Assembly: GCA_907163375.1 (NCBI GenBank)
Contig: CAJQUW010005303.1
Location: 248,001-312,000, forward strand
Reading direction: 5' to 3'
DNA length: 64,000 bases
Source: Prostheceraeus crozeri
Taxonomy: Eukaryota > Platyhelminthes > Polycladida > Euryleptidae
Positions within the stretch are counted from its first letter, which is position 1. Every line of letters begins with the position of its first letter. Position numbers and translations under genes: made by a program. The notes under the pieces are model-generated. The model had not been told where the DNA came from and ran no database searches. It was given only the letters and a program-made list of their open reading frames with translations. Below are positions 31,590 to 47,044 of the stretch, in pieces.

Positions 31590-34195
31590 GCTCTTCTAAG
31601 ACTCTCCCGTCGTGCTACCTAGCCAATGCTCAATCTTTGGTCCCGAAATATGATGAGCTTTCAATAATTGCTGCGACTCTTCGCCCAGATGTTATAGTCA
31701 TATGTGAGACTTGGTTAAGTGAGAATGTTAGTGATGCACAAATAATATTGTCCAATTATGGACCTCCGCTTCGTTGTGATAGATCAGATGGTCGCAGGGG
31801 AGGAGGCGTTTGTGCTTTTATTCGTCACAATTTGTCTTATAGCCGCATCGACACCTCAACGAATATTTCCTGCTCTGCGGAGCACATTTTGTTCCGACTC
31901 CCAGCTATAGGAATGTCTATATGCTGGCGGTTTGCATTCCTCCAAATTTAAGAACCAATGACTACTGTAATATAACGGAATTTATCAATGAAAAATTTGA
32001 ATCACTTACTAGGAACAATCCTGCTGAACGCTTTATGATTATTGGAGACTTAAACCAGTACCCTACATTGGATGTCGAATTGGATATTGGCATGCGACAA
32101 GTTGTCGATCAGTGCACTCGAGGGAACTCGGTCCTAGACAAAATCCTGATCGATCATTCCACAGCGGATCTGTACAAAAATCCTATACTTTGCCCCAGTT
32201 TAGGAAATGCTGACCATTTTAGTGTTTTCATTTCTCCGCTTTCCCAAAATGTACAACTGACTCGTTTGGCTAAAGTGTACGACTATCGCCACAGCAATAT
32301 TTGTAAATTCGTCAGCTATCTCGACAACTATCCATGGCAAACTTTTTGCGTCGCCAGCAGATCTCTTAATGAAAAGTGTGATGCGTTGTATAACATCATT
32401 GCAAACGGATTATCTCAGATTCCTTTCTCATACGTTCCTATGACAGAATCCGATAAACCGTGGATAACCCCAGTGATAAAGCATAATATTCATTTACGTT
32501 ACCAGTCATTCAGAGAAAAAAACTTTGTACTTTACCATCATTACAAGGAAAAAGTAAAACTAATGATTGAGAACGAGAGGCAAGCCTGAATTAGCAGGAC
32601 TAATTCATCAAAGAGCGGAATATGGAAAATCGGTAAATTAATGCTGAATAAAAAACAAGCAAAGCCTTTAGCCAACATCATTAACAGCTATGACAATGTT
32701 ACGGCCAATGCGATAAATGAAAGATTGGCTGAGTCTTTCAACGAACCGCCCGATATGGAAGATCTGCTAACAGTTTTGGAAGATACAAATCAGCAGAACA
32801 AAAATGACTGGTCAATTGATGTGACTGTTGATGCAGTGTATGATCATCTTCTGAATCTTGATCCATCCAAGGCCGCAGGAAGCGATGGTCTAGCCCCTCG
32901 AATTATCCGCTATGCAGCAGCGGCTATTTCTTCTCCTTTGACCCATCTTATAGCTCTGTCCATTGCCACGTGCACTATTCCGACGGCATGGAAAGCGGCG
33001 CATGTACTAGCAATTCCTAAAGATAAGAAACCAGATATTGACCATCTGCGCCCGATATCAATGATTCCAATTTTCTGCAAAATTTTGGAGAAATGTGTTC
33101 TGGACTCGGTTAAAAATCATTTGATTGACTTGTACGGGAGAAATCAATATGGATTTCGCCCTTGCAGCAGTACCTTTTTCGCTCATATAAAAGTACAAAA
33201 TTATGTAACGCTTATGTTGGAAAACTCTGATTGCGTTGGTGTTTTAATGATGACTATTGATATCAATAAGGCATTCGACTCTCTTCAGCATGATGCTTTG
33301 ATAAGGAGCTTGAATGAAGCTAATCTGCCCCTCCAATTCTTGAAATGGCTCGCAAACTATTTACAGGACAGAACTCAGCGGGTTGTGTTGAACAGACAAG
33401 CAAAGAGTAGGTTTATCTCGGTAACGTCCGGCGTGCCGCAGGGTTCACTTTTATCCCCTTTTTTATTCGCGGCTCATATAGGATCTTTTGACTCTTATAA
33501 TGAAAATACTGTCATGATAAAGTTCGCAGACGACATAAGCTGTTTAGTGCCAATTTATAGGAATGATGCAGATACTCGAGTCATGCAGGAGGAATATCAA
33601 CACATCGAAAAATGGCGTCAGGAAAATGGACTGTCTGTGAACAAATACAAAACGAAGAGCATTTTCTTCAACAAGGGGATCCACACAATTTGCTGTGCAC
33701 TGGAATGGAGCTTGTCTAATAATTTATTGTTGCTTGGTGTCCAATATGATAACAGGCTAAAATGGAATGACCATGTTATTGGTGTTTGCAAAGACTTTTC
33801 ATGCTCCGACAACTTCGTTCTTGTCTTCCTAAAGTTCATCTCATTATGTTGTATAATAATTATGTATTAAGTGTTCTCGAGTATTGTAGCGCATTATTCG
33901 TTGGAATGAGCAAAAGAAACACAGATGTTGGAAAGAATATCTCGTAAGGCACACCAAATCATCTGCGGCAATCATTGCAAATGCTCTGACTTTCCGGTTC
34001 TGAAATGTAGACGAGAACAAGCGCTATGAAAGTGTTCAAACAGATGACTGACAGACCATATTTTTCATGAATTATGCCCAGGAAACTTGCCTACTCCGGC
34101 CAATACGAGGTTCCTATGCAGCATTCTGTACGTCGTTCCCAATCATTCATCCCTTTTGTACAGTGCTCTTTAACAAAAATAATTTTCGTGTCTGA
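31590..34195 (+). pseudogene. LINE ORF2 (endonuclease + reverse transcriptase), disabled CR1/L2-like copy
   Basis: The frame opens overlapping the end of ORF1 and runs into an AP endonuclease domain: NAQSLVPKYDELS, then ICETWLS, FMIIGDLNQYPT and NADHFSVF. The reverse transcriptase follows, with SKAAGSDGLAP, LRPISMIPIFCKILEK, motif A DINKAFDSL, SGVPQGSLLSPFLF and motif C FADDI, so the catalytic aspartates are present. Three lesions are visible: a frame change near 31,905 between RLPAIG and YMLAVC, a TGA at 32,587-32,589, and a frame change near 33,795. Beyond that the C-terminal tail continues in another frame (LERISRKAHQIICG, about 33,925-33,970) with a further stop, to about 34,190. The lesions are few, so the insertion is fairly recent. 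The clade call rests on motif patterns only. Confidence 0.85.
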
Positions 34196-34204
34196 CTTAC
34201 TGAT

Positions 34205-34870
34205 TATTACATTCTGAATTAGTTTTAATGATACCAAGAATGAAACGCATGACTTCTGGCGTTTCACAAGGTTCGGTTTTCGGGTCAATGCTTTTTAATG
34301 CAGCCACTGGCAATCTTAAAACAATCAATTCGCTTACATTATTGATGAAATACATTGACGACATAACTATCTGCACCCCTATTTTCAAAAATTCAAATAA
34401 TGGTCACATTCTAGAAGAGTATCAGAACATCTGCAATTGGGCAACCAAAATGAAGCTACCGATGAACACGAACGAATCTAAATGCATCGTATTTAGTAAG
34501 TCAGCTGCATGCTGTCTTATTTCTGTTCCTAGTATTGAAGTTGTCCAGGAGCATAAGATTCTGGGAATTGTTTGGAGCAGCGACGTAAAGTGGCAGAAGC
34601 ATTTTGAATATGTATCGAAGGTGTTTGTGCGAAGACTGCATAGTCTTAGAGTTTTGAAGTGTATATTAAGTAAAGATGACCTCATAAGTGTGTATAATTC
34701 TTTGTTACGTTCACTGCTTGAGTACTGTTCTCCGCTTTTTGTTGGAATGCCACAATATTTATGTAAAGAACTAGAGAAGTGTCTGATCTAAACTTGGAGT
34801 GTGGATACATCCTCATTTAAAAAAATCATTTTGCGATGAATAGGAATTAAACTTAAATATAAATTAATTA
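34205..34870 (+). pseudogene. Second, 5'-truncated LINE reverse transcriptase fragment
   Basis: An open frame to 34,791 restarts in the middle of a reverse transcriptase: SGVSQGSVFGSMLF, then motif C KYIDDI, then a thumb region EHKILGIVWSSDVKWQKH and LEYCSPLFVG. It is related to, but clearly different from, the copy just upstream (SGVPQGSLLSPFLF, FADDI). It therefore comes from another insertion of the same broad family and not from a local duplication. Only the 3' half of the RT is present. Confidence 0.75.
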
Positions 34871-35189
34871 ATCTAAAAGAGGTTCAATATCTTGGGCACT
34901 TTATTCACTTATTGATAAGCATGTGACACAATCCATTGAGTTTGCTAACTTTGGGCCGAAACGCGACCAGGCGGGTACCTGCTGACGACTGGCTATTGTT
35001 TTATTTGTTTTAACGTTGCTTTTTTACCGCTAACTGCCATAGTGTGATGAATGGACTGTGTCGGTTACTGGTCTCCATGGGGTTGACATGGTGATTACTA
35101 AGTGTCTATTTGTAAGTTCCTAATCAATCGAGCCTGAAACTTTGACCAAGGAGATCACTTGTTAAGCGGCCTTGTACGATCTCGCACAC
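34871..35189. other. Spacer, nothing recognised
   Basis: Contains GGGCCGAAACGCG and, further on, CTGCTGACGACTGG. The order is wrong for a simple hammerhead. No gene was seen. Confidence 0.3.
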
Positions 35190-35430
35190 TTAAGGGTGAA
35201 GTCCAGCCCGTATAGCGATATGTTATGGACCCCCGGGAAGGTCCGCCCGGCACGCAATCAGATCCGTCAAGTCTTTGTGCTTAAAGACCTTCATGCATTC
35301 ATGCATTTGTCGAGGATCACAAGTCAAAGGACCATTAGGGGTAAGGTCCAGCCACGCTTTAGAAGCGCTGATTGAAAAATGGACTAGTGGGAAGGTCCTC
35401 CACACCGATCTCGTCAAGTTTGGCTCTAAA
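35190..35430. repeat. Imperfect direct repeat, two ~80-bp halves
   Basis: GGTGAAGTCCAGCCCG, GGGAAGGTCC and GATCCGTCAAGTCTTT in the first half recur as GGTAAGGTCCAGCCACG, GGGAAGGTCC and GATCTCGTCAAGTTT in the second, about 140 bp later. A compact hairpin GGTGGGAACGCACCACC follows near 35,488. Confidence 0.55.
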
Positions 35431-36758
35431 ATGTAGTCCTAGGATAGTCAAAAGTTTGACGCGCCTTGAACGTTTAATGTCTGCTGGTGGGAACGCACCA
35501 CCTGTCCTCTTAAGGGCAAACCTTAAGTCTTATTAAATATAAGTTTATTAAAATTATGAAACATTTAGACGTCGTTATGGGAATGTCCCAGCTTCAATTG
35601 TTGACAAAGAATATTTGACAACATGACAATGATAGTTTTCAAGTATGTTTACCCTGGAAAAGTAATCGCTGTAATCATATCGCGATTTGTTTCTTGCCCG
35701 TCTATCGCACATCAGTGTCTCTCCCGTCCTGTGTTTACGGGCTTCATGAAGTTGTGTAAATCTGTTCCCTCTCTAAATCTGTGATTCCACTCGATGACAC
35801 CGGAAAAGTAAAAATAAATTCTCAATTGGCTAGTTCTGTAATGATAGGCCTGTAGTCAAAAACTTGACATTTTTCCGTGCTTGTTCATCAAATTTATGCT
35901 TACAAATACTTTCTAAAGAAAAAGGCAGCCTATCATTTTCATATTTCAGTTTATGGCAGTCCGAGATTTCGTGAGTTTAAGGCATCTACACCTTCTTATC
36001 CAAAGTTATTTAACTCTTGTTTGCAGAAACAATACATATTAATGAATTATATTAACGAGGTTGGCCTAACATATCCCCGCAAATTAATTGAAGATTAATC
36101 AATTTTTCGCAATCCATGCCTATTAAAATGTGATGATTATTTAAATCATCAAGATAAATGAAATCCATTTTTAAGCTTGCAACGGCTTATAAAAAGAATT
36201 CATCGCCATGACACTTTAAGATAAACGTCTTCATGTATATTTATGTGCGTGTCCTTTGCCGGTTCACGGCATGGCATCTACATGCGCGTTTCCCATTATT
36301 GGACACAGACCGATCCTATGATGGGAAAGGTAATGCATAGAAAGGTCGCCTCTGACGTCAATAGCATTCAGTAGATTTCTTCAGCCGTCCACATCGGGAG
36401 ATCGCTACGATCGAAGCACGCTTCGTGTCGTCGGCAGCGACTGGAGTCTACTCGACTCTGATTCGCGGTGTTGAGGTGACCATGACTGCGACGCTGCCTT
36501 ATCAATCATGGAGTGCTACTCTTCTTTCGCCGTATTATCTTGCCACGGGTCATCCATCAGCGTCTGCTCCTTCCGCGGTGTGTATTTGAATAAATTTAGG
36601 AAGTTTTAGTCTTTTAGTAGACATAGTCTTTTATGCCCGACATATGCGTAAAAAGCAATTATATCATGGTTTAACTTCGAGGCGAGGTTGGAGCTCATTT
36701 TCTCGTAAGACTTGTTTTCACTTCAAGTTCTTATTTAGTGTCAAAGAGAATAAATATC
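35431..36758. other. Intergenic, no gene recognised
   Basis: No supported coding region. The part at 36,240-36,580 is more GC-rich than its surroundings and ends in TTGAATAAATTT, so a non-coding exon is possible, but there is no positive evidence. Confidence 0.3.
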
Positions 36759-36848
36759 GTATTTCCTCTAATAAGCACCGCGGCTTATATTTACAACCGC
36801 CTACTTTTGAGTGCGGCGCATAATAAGGGGCGGCGTTTATTAAAATAC
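36759..36848. mobile_element. 90-bp palindromic MITE-like element, copy 2
   Basis: Left end GTATTTCCTCTAATAAGCAC; right end in reverse complement GTATTTTAATAAACGCCGCC. It has exactly the same length as 10,571-10,660, with the two end types exchanged, so it is the same family in opposite orientation. Confidence 0.65.
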
Positions 36849-36867
36849 ACGATTTCCATACAAGATT

Positions 36868-36900
36868 TTGAATAGAATAGAATAGAAATAGAATAACAAC
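36868..36900. repeat. (GAATA)n simple repeat
   Basis: GAATAGAATAGAATAGAAAT followed by AGAATAACAACAACAA. It may be the tail of a minus-strand LINE like the one ending at 30,048. Confidence 0.6.
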
Positions 36901-38810
36901 AACAATTACAAGCATTGACAATTGCGGAGAAGCATCAGCAAGAGCAGATGATAACTCATCCAGCGGTCTTCTTACTGCATTGCCGATTTATTCATTGCCA
37001 AAAAAGGCGTCGTGGTTTTCGACAGTTCTTGATATTACCGGTAATTGTATTTATTGTTTCTTTCCCACACAAAACTTGAGCATGATGAGTCATAACATGA
37101 CCCAGTGTTCAGGTTCATTCACACCGGACGCGGTGCGTCTCACTCGTGCAGAATTTTCGTTCAGAACCTTGACAAACCTATGGCTGTTCTCACATAGACG
37201 CGCCGGATCACGCGTCCAAGTAATTTCAGATAACGTTCTGAAATGGCAGGCGGTTTGCTTACAAGATAGAAAAATCGAACCCGGCTCGCGCCCTGATCTA
37301 CCCTCGCACTCCAACCTGACACCACATGTTGCATGCCAGATGTTCGTGCAGAGAAATGAATGACTATCTACACAGCTATCCGACGATTCTTACCCTCGAT
37401 GAGGACAACATTAACAATTGCACATCGAAATTCCTTAACAATGCATTTATCGGTACTCCTATTCTCCCCCCTCACATTTCTGTTATTGACACCCGCGAGT
37501 GTTTCGTCGTCAATGATCTTCTCTTGCTCCTACGGGCAGTCTCACTAACGGCGCATAGCGTTGAGTGTGTAAAACTCCTTTTATCTCACTTGTAGAACAT
37601 TTACAGCCTCAGAATTAGACAATTTGTCGTCATTTGTCTGTAGACAACAATCACACGAAGTTCATGATCACAGCTGTACCTAGTATTCTAACTGACTATC
37701 CAAGGGACGAACCCTTCACCCCAGGGTTCAAGTAAGACTTCTAAGTCGTGTTGTAGTGTCACTCAGTGACAGATCAAGTATATTCTGAACCCAATGCGAC
37801 TAACTTTGGCGAAATTTGATGATTTTGGAAAACTTGAAAATGTGGTGGGGGAGGAAGAATAAAAGTACCCAATTATCAGCTATGAATTCGAATTCATCAG
37901 TGGCGTAGCGTGCCCCCAGACCATATGCCTTCGCTCGGCACTGTAATCCTGTTTTTTATGCTACAAAATTCATATTTATAAAAGATGAATTTCTACTGTT
38001 TCCAAAACAGTTTTAAGGACAAGTGAATGTGCACATGAGAAGTTGATTCCTCATGTCGCTTTATTGTCTTACTCAAGAAGCTGAGATCACTACCCTTTCT
38101 CTGTCCAGACTCCATTTTCTCGAGGAAAGAGGAGCCAATTAAGGCTAGCAAAATAGTACTTCAGAATATGATCGAAATATTAATTTGGCATTTTTATTTC
38201 TGTCAAAAATTTGCAATCGCGAAACATTTATAAAATATTTTATAGTTACCTCATATTCAGTGAAATGCTACGTAGAAGAAGTATTAATTCTAAAGAAGTG
38301 ATTTTGATATAAAGCGAATTTTGGTTCTATTTGGAAATACGCAATTGTTTTTCTTGATTGATGAATATTAAAGGCTTGACAGCTAAGTGCCTGTACCATC
38401 TCGTCCGACCGGCAACAACGAGTTCCTACTGGGAACGAGGCTGAAAATTGGACTTTCGGATAATGCAGTACGCCCTTCTGCCGAGCTCTATCCAGTTCTT
38501 TTTCTTATCAGACAGGATAAAAATGCACATGCAAATGCAAGTGGATGCGAACTTAAGCTTCGAAATCATTTAACTATGGCCGATGGATCTGACTAAATGG
38601 TTAAAACACTTATGTATTAACATGTATTACAACGATCTTCCATTGTTGAGGCCAAATCTCCTATCACTATGTCCTAATTCCATGAGTGGTTTTGTATATG
38701 ACTTTTCCGTTACTTACACTATGACTTAAATCTTCAATGACATATGATAGCCCAAATTTCCAAATTTTCTTGCTAATGTTAATGTGTTCATATGTCCTTT
38801 CAACTTAATT
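36901..38810. other. Intergenic with dispersed-repeat copy at 37,038-37,100
   Basis: No gene was recognised. 37,045-37,095 is the partner of 4,921-5,025. The following ~230 bp (to 37,330) contain GAGCCGGGTTCGATTTTT on the minus strand, B-box-like, but no matching A box was found. Confidence 0.35.
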
Positions 38811-38880
38811 CCTGACGAAGATTGTGACCAGTTGCCTATCTTATTGTCCTACAATCGAAACCGGTTGAAGCTTTAGTAAT
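38811..38880 (+). ncRNA. Hammerhead-like motif with large loop II
   Basis: CTGACGA at 38,812, then GATTGT, a 24-base loop, ACAATC (exact complement of GATTGT) and CGAAACCGG. The order CUGANGA - stem II - GAAA is that of a hammerhead core. The loop is unusually large and a clear NUH cleavage site is not seen, so it may be a relic. Confidence 0.35.
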
Positions 38881-39984
38881 TCTATTGATTTGAAAAGACG
38901 TATATTTTCATGAAAACTTAGTGGAAGCATCAGCCAAGTCATTAGTTGTAATTTTAGCATGGAATATCTTGTAGTCACTTTCAATCATGCATGTGCTTTT
39001 GCCTTTGGATCGGTGATGTTCACGAAAATGTATTTAAAGACAGTAAGTTTCAGTTAAAATTTAATCAAGATAATGCTGTGTGTTTGACGACAAAGAAAGT
39101 TTTACAAATCTAATTATGTTTGGCTTCTCAAACAAAGTTACATGAGCTGTCTGACCTAGAGATGGTTCTGCACCTATCGAAGCATTTCTCACTTAATCAC
39201 AGAAATACAGACCAATTTTTTCCGAAAACCTTCGTCTGCTTCCCAGTGGATCTATATGTCATTTCTTTGATCTTGTCTGACAAGAAGAGGTACCGGGTAG
39301 ACCTCGACAGATGTGCAGTTTTATAGTACTAGTAGCCATAGGTCTACTTTTGGTCTCATGTTGTCGTCCCAACTATATGTCGAAAGGTCTTGGGTCGGAG
39401 CCGGAGCCTCCCGGAGCCGTGGGTGCTGGACTACTCCTCACATAGGCCAAAATGTAATTGTTGAAATCATAGTTGGAATGTGTACAAGCCTGTAAAGCGT
39501 GCGTGTGCATGATACTTGCAAAGCATTATTACAAGTTTTGCAGACATCCTAACACGAATGGCACCATTTCTCTACGTTTGTAGTGACTATTTCCCAATGC
39601 ATGTTTGAGGAATTGAGGCATTGGAACTGTTGATTAAATGTAATTTCATTCATGAAACCAGACATTTAATCCGATCAAACAATACATTTTTCAAGCATCA
39701 GCATAATTCTTTGATCATGAAGAGATGCAAATGTAAGCTCTATTACAGCTTCTTCAAAAGAGGAAAATTCCAACCTTTCTTTCCTTCTTCTATTTGTTGC
39801 CCTGTAGTTTATAGAACATAGTACAGTCACTTACACTTCAGGTGTGCTTTTACATTCGCCGTGCCGTTATTTGTCCGATAACTTATCCAGCAAGTTGATG
39901 TAATTCACTTTCATAATCAGGGAGCGTAGACAATTTTCACTGAAGGGATGTTCTGGACATGTCTGAAGCCTTCATTTCCCATCT
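38881..39984. other. Intergenic, no gene recognised
   Basis: Several 60-70 codon ORFs on the plus strand show no motif and no splice context. Nothing else was seen. Confidence 0.3.
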
Positions 39985-40270
39985 CCAATACCATTTTAAG
40001 TGATCGTCAGTATGTGTTTTATCATGTGTCACTCGATCATCTTTTGTCATCATCGCTTGACAAGTTTGGAGAGTGCACAGCAATATCCCTTGACTTATCA
40101 AAGGCATTCGATCGAGTCTGGCACCCGGGTCTTCCCATTAAGCTTCTATCGCACGGAATCTATGCGGAGGTCATGAGATGAATAGAGGACTTTCTCACGA
40201 ACCGTTCTATTCTTATCTGATCGCTTTACTATCAATGTCGGTGTCCCTCAGGGCTGCATTCTTTCATCTT
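39985..40270 (+). pseudogene. LINE reverse transcriptase fragment
   Basis: LSDRQYVFYHVSLDHLLSS followed by AISLDLSKAFDRVWHPGL is RT motif A with its flank (family pattern S-D-x-Q-x-G-F ... D-L-S-K-A-F-D-x-V-W-H). After a TGA the same frame continues with IEDFLTNRSILI, and VPQGCILS appears in another frame. Only about 95 codons remain. It belongs to a different LINE lineage from 31.6-34.8 kb. The Harbinger element starts 50 bp downstream. Confidence 0.75.
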
Positions 40271-40320
40271 ATCATGATGATACTTAATTAATCTACCCGT
40301 GTCATCGATGGAAGGTCTAA

Positions 40321-41431
40321 GGGCTGCTTCGCACGTGCGACTTTTTGCAGCGCGGTTGTTTGTTTAACATTACAGCCTATGGAGCCTTTCACACATGTCG
40401 CGCGCTTTTATTTTCCCGCGAGTAAGTCGCGCGATTTTGGTTTTTGACCTTCAAATGATCTTTGACATGATGTCAAACTGAGAACATTTCTGAGTTCAGC
40501 ATGATGCAGCGAGTAAAGCGCATTCCGAACTGCTAAATTTCGCTCTGTAGAACAGATTCTATCAAAAATAATACATTTGAAGTTCGAAAGTGTTGAAGTT
40601 ACTGACCTTCGCATACGTCTAACAATAGTGCCTTCCATGCGCATTCAATCGACAATGATTGATGTCAATCCAAGTCACCAATTTACATTTTGGACTTCGT
40701 TCTCAGCCGTCAGTGCTCGGTTTTTGGCGATTCACAAACCAAAATGATTCCCAGAATATGGCGAAGTTGATGACTCGCATGGCTTCTACCATGGAGAAAA
40801 TTATTTTCATAGCATGCAAGACTCCCAGAGGATTCACCCCATACACAATGGTTTATTGATTGACTTGACTAGAACACTTGCAAAAGCAGCGGATATTGAC
40901 AATAGATGCAGTGGATTGTGAAAGTGGTTCTTTTCTTATTGATTATGATGAAAGTGGTCGCTTCGTGAAAATTTGTTGACTTGTCCTATGAATAGATGAC
41001 GCAATCGACCACTTTTATCGATGAACTGAATAAATAGGTTGCTGAGATTTCCATGCCTATCAAATGAGCTTACATGTCTATTACACAGAGCGAACGGCGA
41101 GACAAAATGGCTGAAATATGAATGTTTTATGTTGATTTTGAATATTATAGCAAACTTTGTAATAAATTTTAGATATTTTGATTGCAAATTTCCCACCGAT
41201 TTCGATGAAAACAAGAACAAATACAACTGAAGTCTGCCTTAAGAGTAATTTTGGGTCAAATCCTTCTCCAATAGGCTAAGACACATCCACTTTCTATGGG
41301 TCATGAAATCGAGAGATCGAAATGGTTTGTGCGATGATTGACAGTCGCAGAAACCGAAGTCCAATGTGAAAGGCCAATTCCAAATTTTAGCGACAATCGT
41401 GCTGCAAAAAGTCGCTTGTGTGAAACAGCCC
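40321..41431. mobile_element. PIF/Harbinger-type non-autonomous transposon, 1,111 bp
   Basis: Terminal inverted repeats of about 39 bp: GGGCTGCTTCGCACGTGCGA at the left and, in reverse complement, GGGCTGTTTCACACAAGCGA at the right. Both continue into CTTTTTGCAGC. The flanking trinucleotide TAA is duplicated (40,318-40,320 and 41,432-41,434). GGG/CCC-type ends with a T-W-A duplication fit the Harbinger superfamily. No transposase or Myb-like protein is recognisable inside, so it depends on another element. Confidence 0.85.
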
Positions 41432-41434
41432 TAA

Positions 41435-42691
41435 GGAAAAGTGAACTTCTCTACTTTCTTTGCTTGCAAAAATTCAATCTCCATGAATTTGATACGCAGA
41501 CTTTGCAGTGTCTCAAATAAAGCATTTATTGTACCTGACCTTGCAGAATTGCATTATTGCTTTGAGCTGCGACAAAACAACCGTGCGCAATCGCTGATCT
41601 GATCAATGCAAGATGGCGACCTAACATACACATTTATTTTAAAATTCATTTATAAGAATGATATCAAAGAAAGAGGGGATTCATACAAGGTTGGGTCTTG
41701 GGATCACTCCTGGGTTTTGGGTAGTCTCGGGGGGGTACCCAAGAATCTTGGGGTGCGGACCCAAGAGTAAAGAAATTGACCATGAATGATCAATTGCAGT
41801 TTTCTTGGAAAAATTCTGCCTAAGTATATGACCACATCATGTCATAGCAAGTCATCTACATGTAAGCTTACATGTATGCACATGTAAATATGCAACCTAC
41901 TTCAATCACACGATTGTTCTTTCTATGATAAAACTGTGCTATCATCAACTTTGATATAGACCTACCGTAAATGTCTATCTGATAGTTTGTTTAATTAGCT
42001 TTTTAAACTATGTTTTGATTACCTATGGTTTCCTTATGAATTTAATCCATGAATTAATCCATGAATTAAATCCTTATGAATTTAAGCTAGATGTAATGCA
42101 TGTTGTGCTAGACAGAATTTTGTATATATCATTTTGCGTAAAATAAAACAAATAATGCATGAAAAAATGCAATGCATTAAACCAATACCTGTATAACGCT
42201 TATGCTGTTAAATTGGTGGCCTACAACAATTTGCAGATAACTTGCTTCATATAGCCTCTTGCGTTGAAAGTTAAAAACTTCGGCCTATACTGTTTATTCT
42301 ACTATTAGGCTACATGTACGAGTATTAGAAGTAGAAAGATATCAGTATCACTTAATGCAGTGACATTCTTTGATGATTGCTTCTTACGATTAGTAAAAAT
42401 ATCGTTACATCTACATTTGTGCTCTTTTCATCTTATACGAGGCCTATGTTATGTGTGTTTCGTTTCTCGATTAGATATGTTCTAAGGAATGTAGCTTAGT
42501 CATGCATGTTGTTCTAATTAGGAAATTATTAGGCTGTAGACGTAAACAGGGTTGCTGATATTAAGCCCAGAGATGCCCTATGACGGTGATTAAAACTTTT
42601 AGGTGAATATGGTCTCAATTCCGCAATAAATTCATGTAATAAATAGTAATTAATATGAACATTAGATACATATTAATTGGATAGCAATATG
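41435..42691. other. Intergenic, no gene recognised
   Basis: AT-rich with short internal repeats (GAATTAATCCATGAATTAA near 42,050). The missing N-terminal exons of the ZCCHC24 gene were sought here and not found. Confidence 0.3.
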
Positions 42692-43139
42692 CACTAGGTG
42701 ACATGCCACGTGTGATTCACGCGTAATTACGGAACAGCCCAAACATCCGTGGTTAAGGACATTCTATTCTTCTACCCGCGTACATACGCGCTGCACTATG
42801 AGTCAGAAATCACTTGATCTGATGCTGCTAAAACATGGGAAATGTTTATGAATACGCGCGGGCGAGCGTTTATAGTTTGCGCATCGCTAAGACTAAGCGA
42901 TGCCGCTTGAACCACGGATGAACCGCTAAGCATGTTCTGTCTTCCCTGAGCATGAATTTGAGGTCCTATCACATTGTTTAGCCTCTGATACATGCAGACA
43001 CATGAGACGCAAAGTCTATATAACAGGACTGCCAACTATACTAACTTATATAACAGATGTTGCAGCAATGTCCCGCATAGCCACGGATGTTTGGGGTCAT
43101 GTGTAATTACGCGTGATTGAGCGTAGCAGTCACCTAGTG
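42692..43139. mobile_element. MITE with CACTAGGTGAC ends, copy 1 (448 bp)
   Basis: Starts CACTAGGTGAC and ends GTCACCTAGTG. The arms also share TCACGCGTAATTAC and CCAAACATCCGTGG in inverted orientation, giving terminal repeats of about 55 bp. A dinucleotide TG flanks both sides. A second copy lies at 55,285-55,749, flanked by AT on both sides, so a 2-bp duplication is likely. This copy sits 200 bp upstream of the first recognised ZCCHC24 exon. The superfamily is uncertain. Confidence 0.85.
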
Positions 43140-43337
43140 TGTTCAATATGTTATGATTCAAAATATCTTCATGCAATTTTAAATCTGAATCAAAATTCCA
43201 AACATGTTCTGGAAATTGTTGTTCCACTTCATTAAAGAAATAGCCACTCTTGGGCCCAATCTTGGAGGTACCCAAGCCCAAGTTTGGACCCGACTTTGAT
43301 TCATACATTTACAGTGTGTCATTGTTTTCTATCACAG

Positions 43338-46586
<3,249 letters not shown>

Positions 46587-47044
46587 TCTCTATCTGAATT
46601 CAGTATCCTGGCCGTACATGCATCGTTCGTCTGTCAGCTTTCTATTCCCATCGATCTAATCGCGCATTCCAAGCTAACTTAGCGCTACGCTGCCAGATCT
46701 TTGGGAATGTAGACAAAACGGGGCAATGGGAAGATGTCTCGCCAGAAACCGATCAGGTAGTCGAGACGGATTGAAAAAAATGACTTTGGGGATCCTCAAC
46801 ATTATTGTGAATGACGCATTCAGAGGACAATGTGAAACTTTAATTGGATTTGATTTTCCCTTTCTCAAGGATGGATCTGACCTAGATTGACGTTTACTGC
46901 TCGTCACAAACTTGATGAAACAATCGTGCAGGTTTTCCTGGAGCTGGAAAGTAACAAGAAGCTTCTTGTAGTCAAACATCACAGGGGGTCAGTGTAAACA
47001 ATATTAAAAATAAGGCCTATAAAGTTAAGACAAGTAACCTGGCA
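46587..47044. other. 3' flank of ZCCHC24
   Basis: No further coding exon was seen and no canonical AATAAA was noticed in the first ~400 bp. A minus-strand 102-codon ORF (46,674-46,982) lacks motifs. Confidence 0.35.

Noticed and set aside
34945..34995. Hammerhead at GGGCCGAAACGCG ... CTGACGA
   Set aside because: Same reason: GAAA precedes CTGACGA and no supporting stems were found.
36240..36580. Structured RNA gene or non-coding exon in a GC-richer block
   Set aside because: No recognisable RNA family features or promoter; base composition alone is insufficient.
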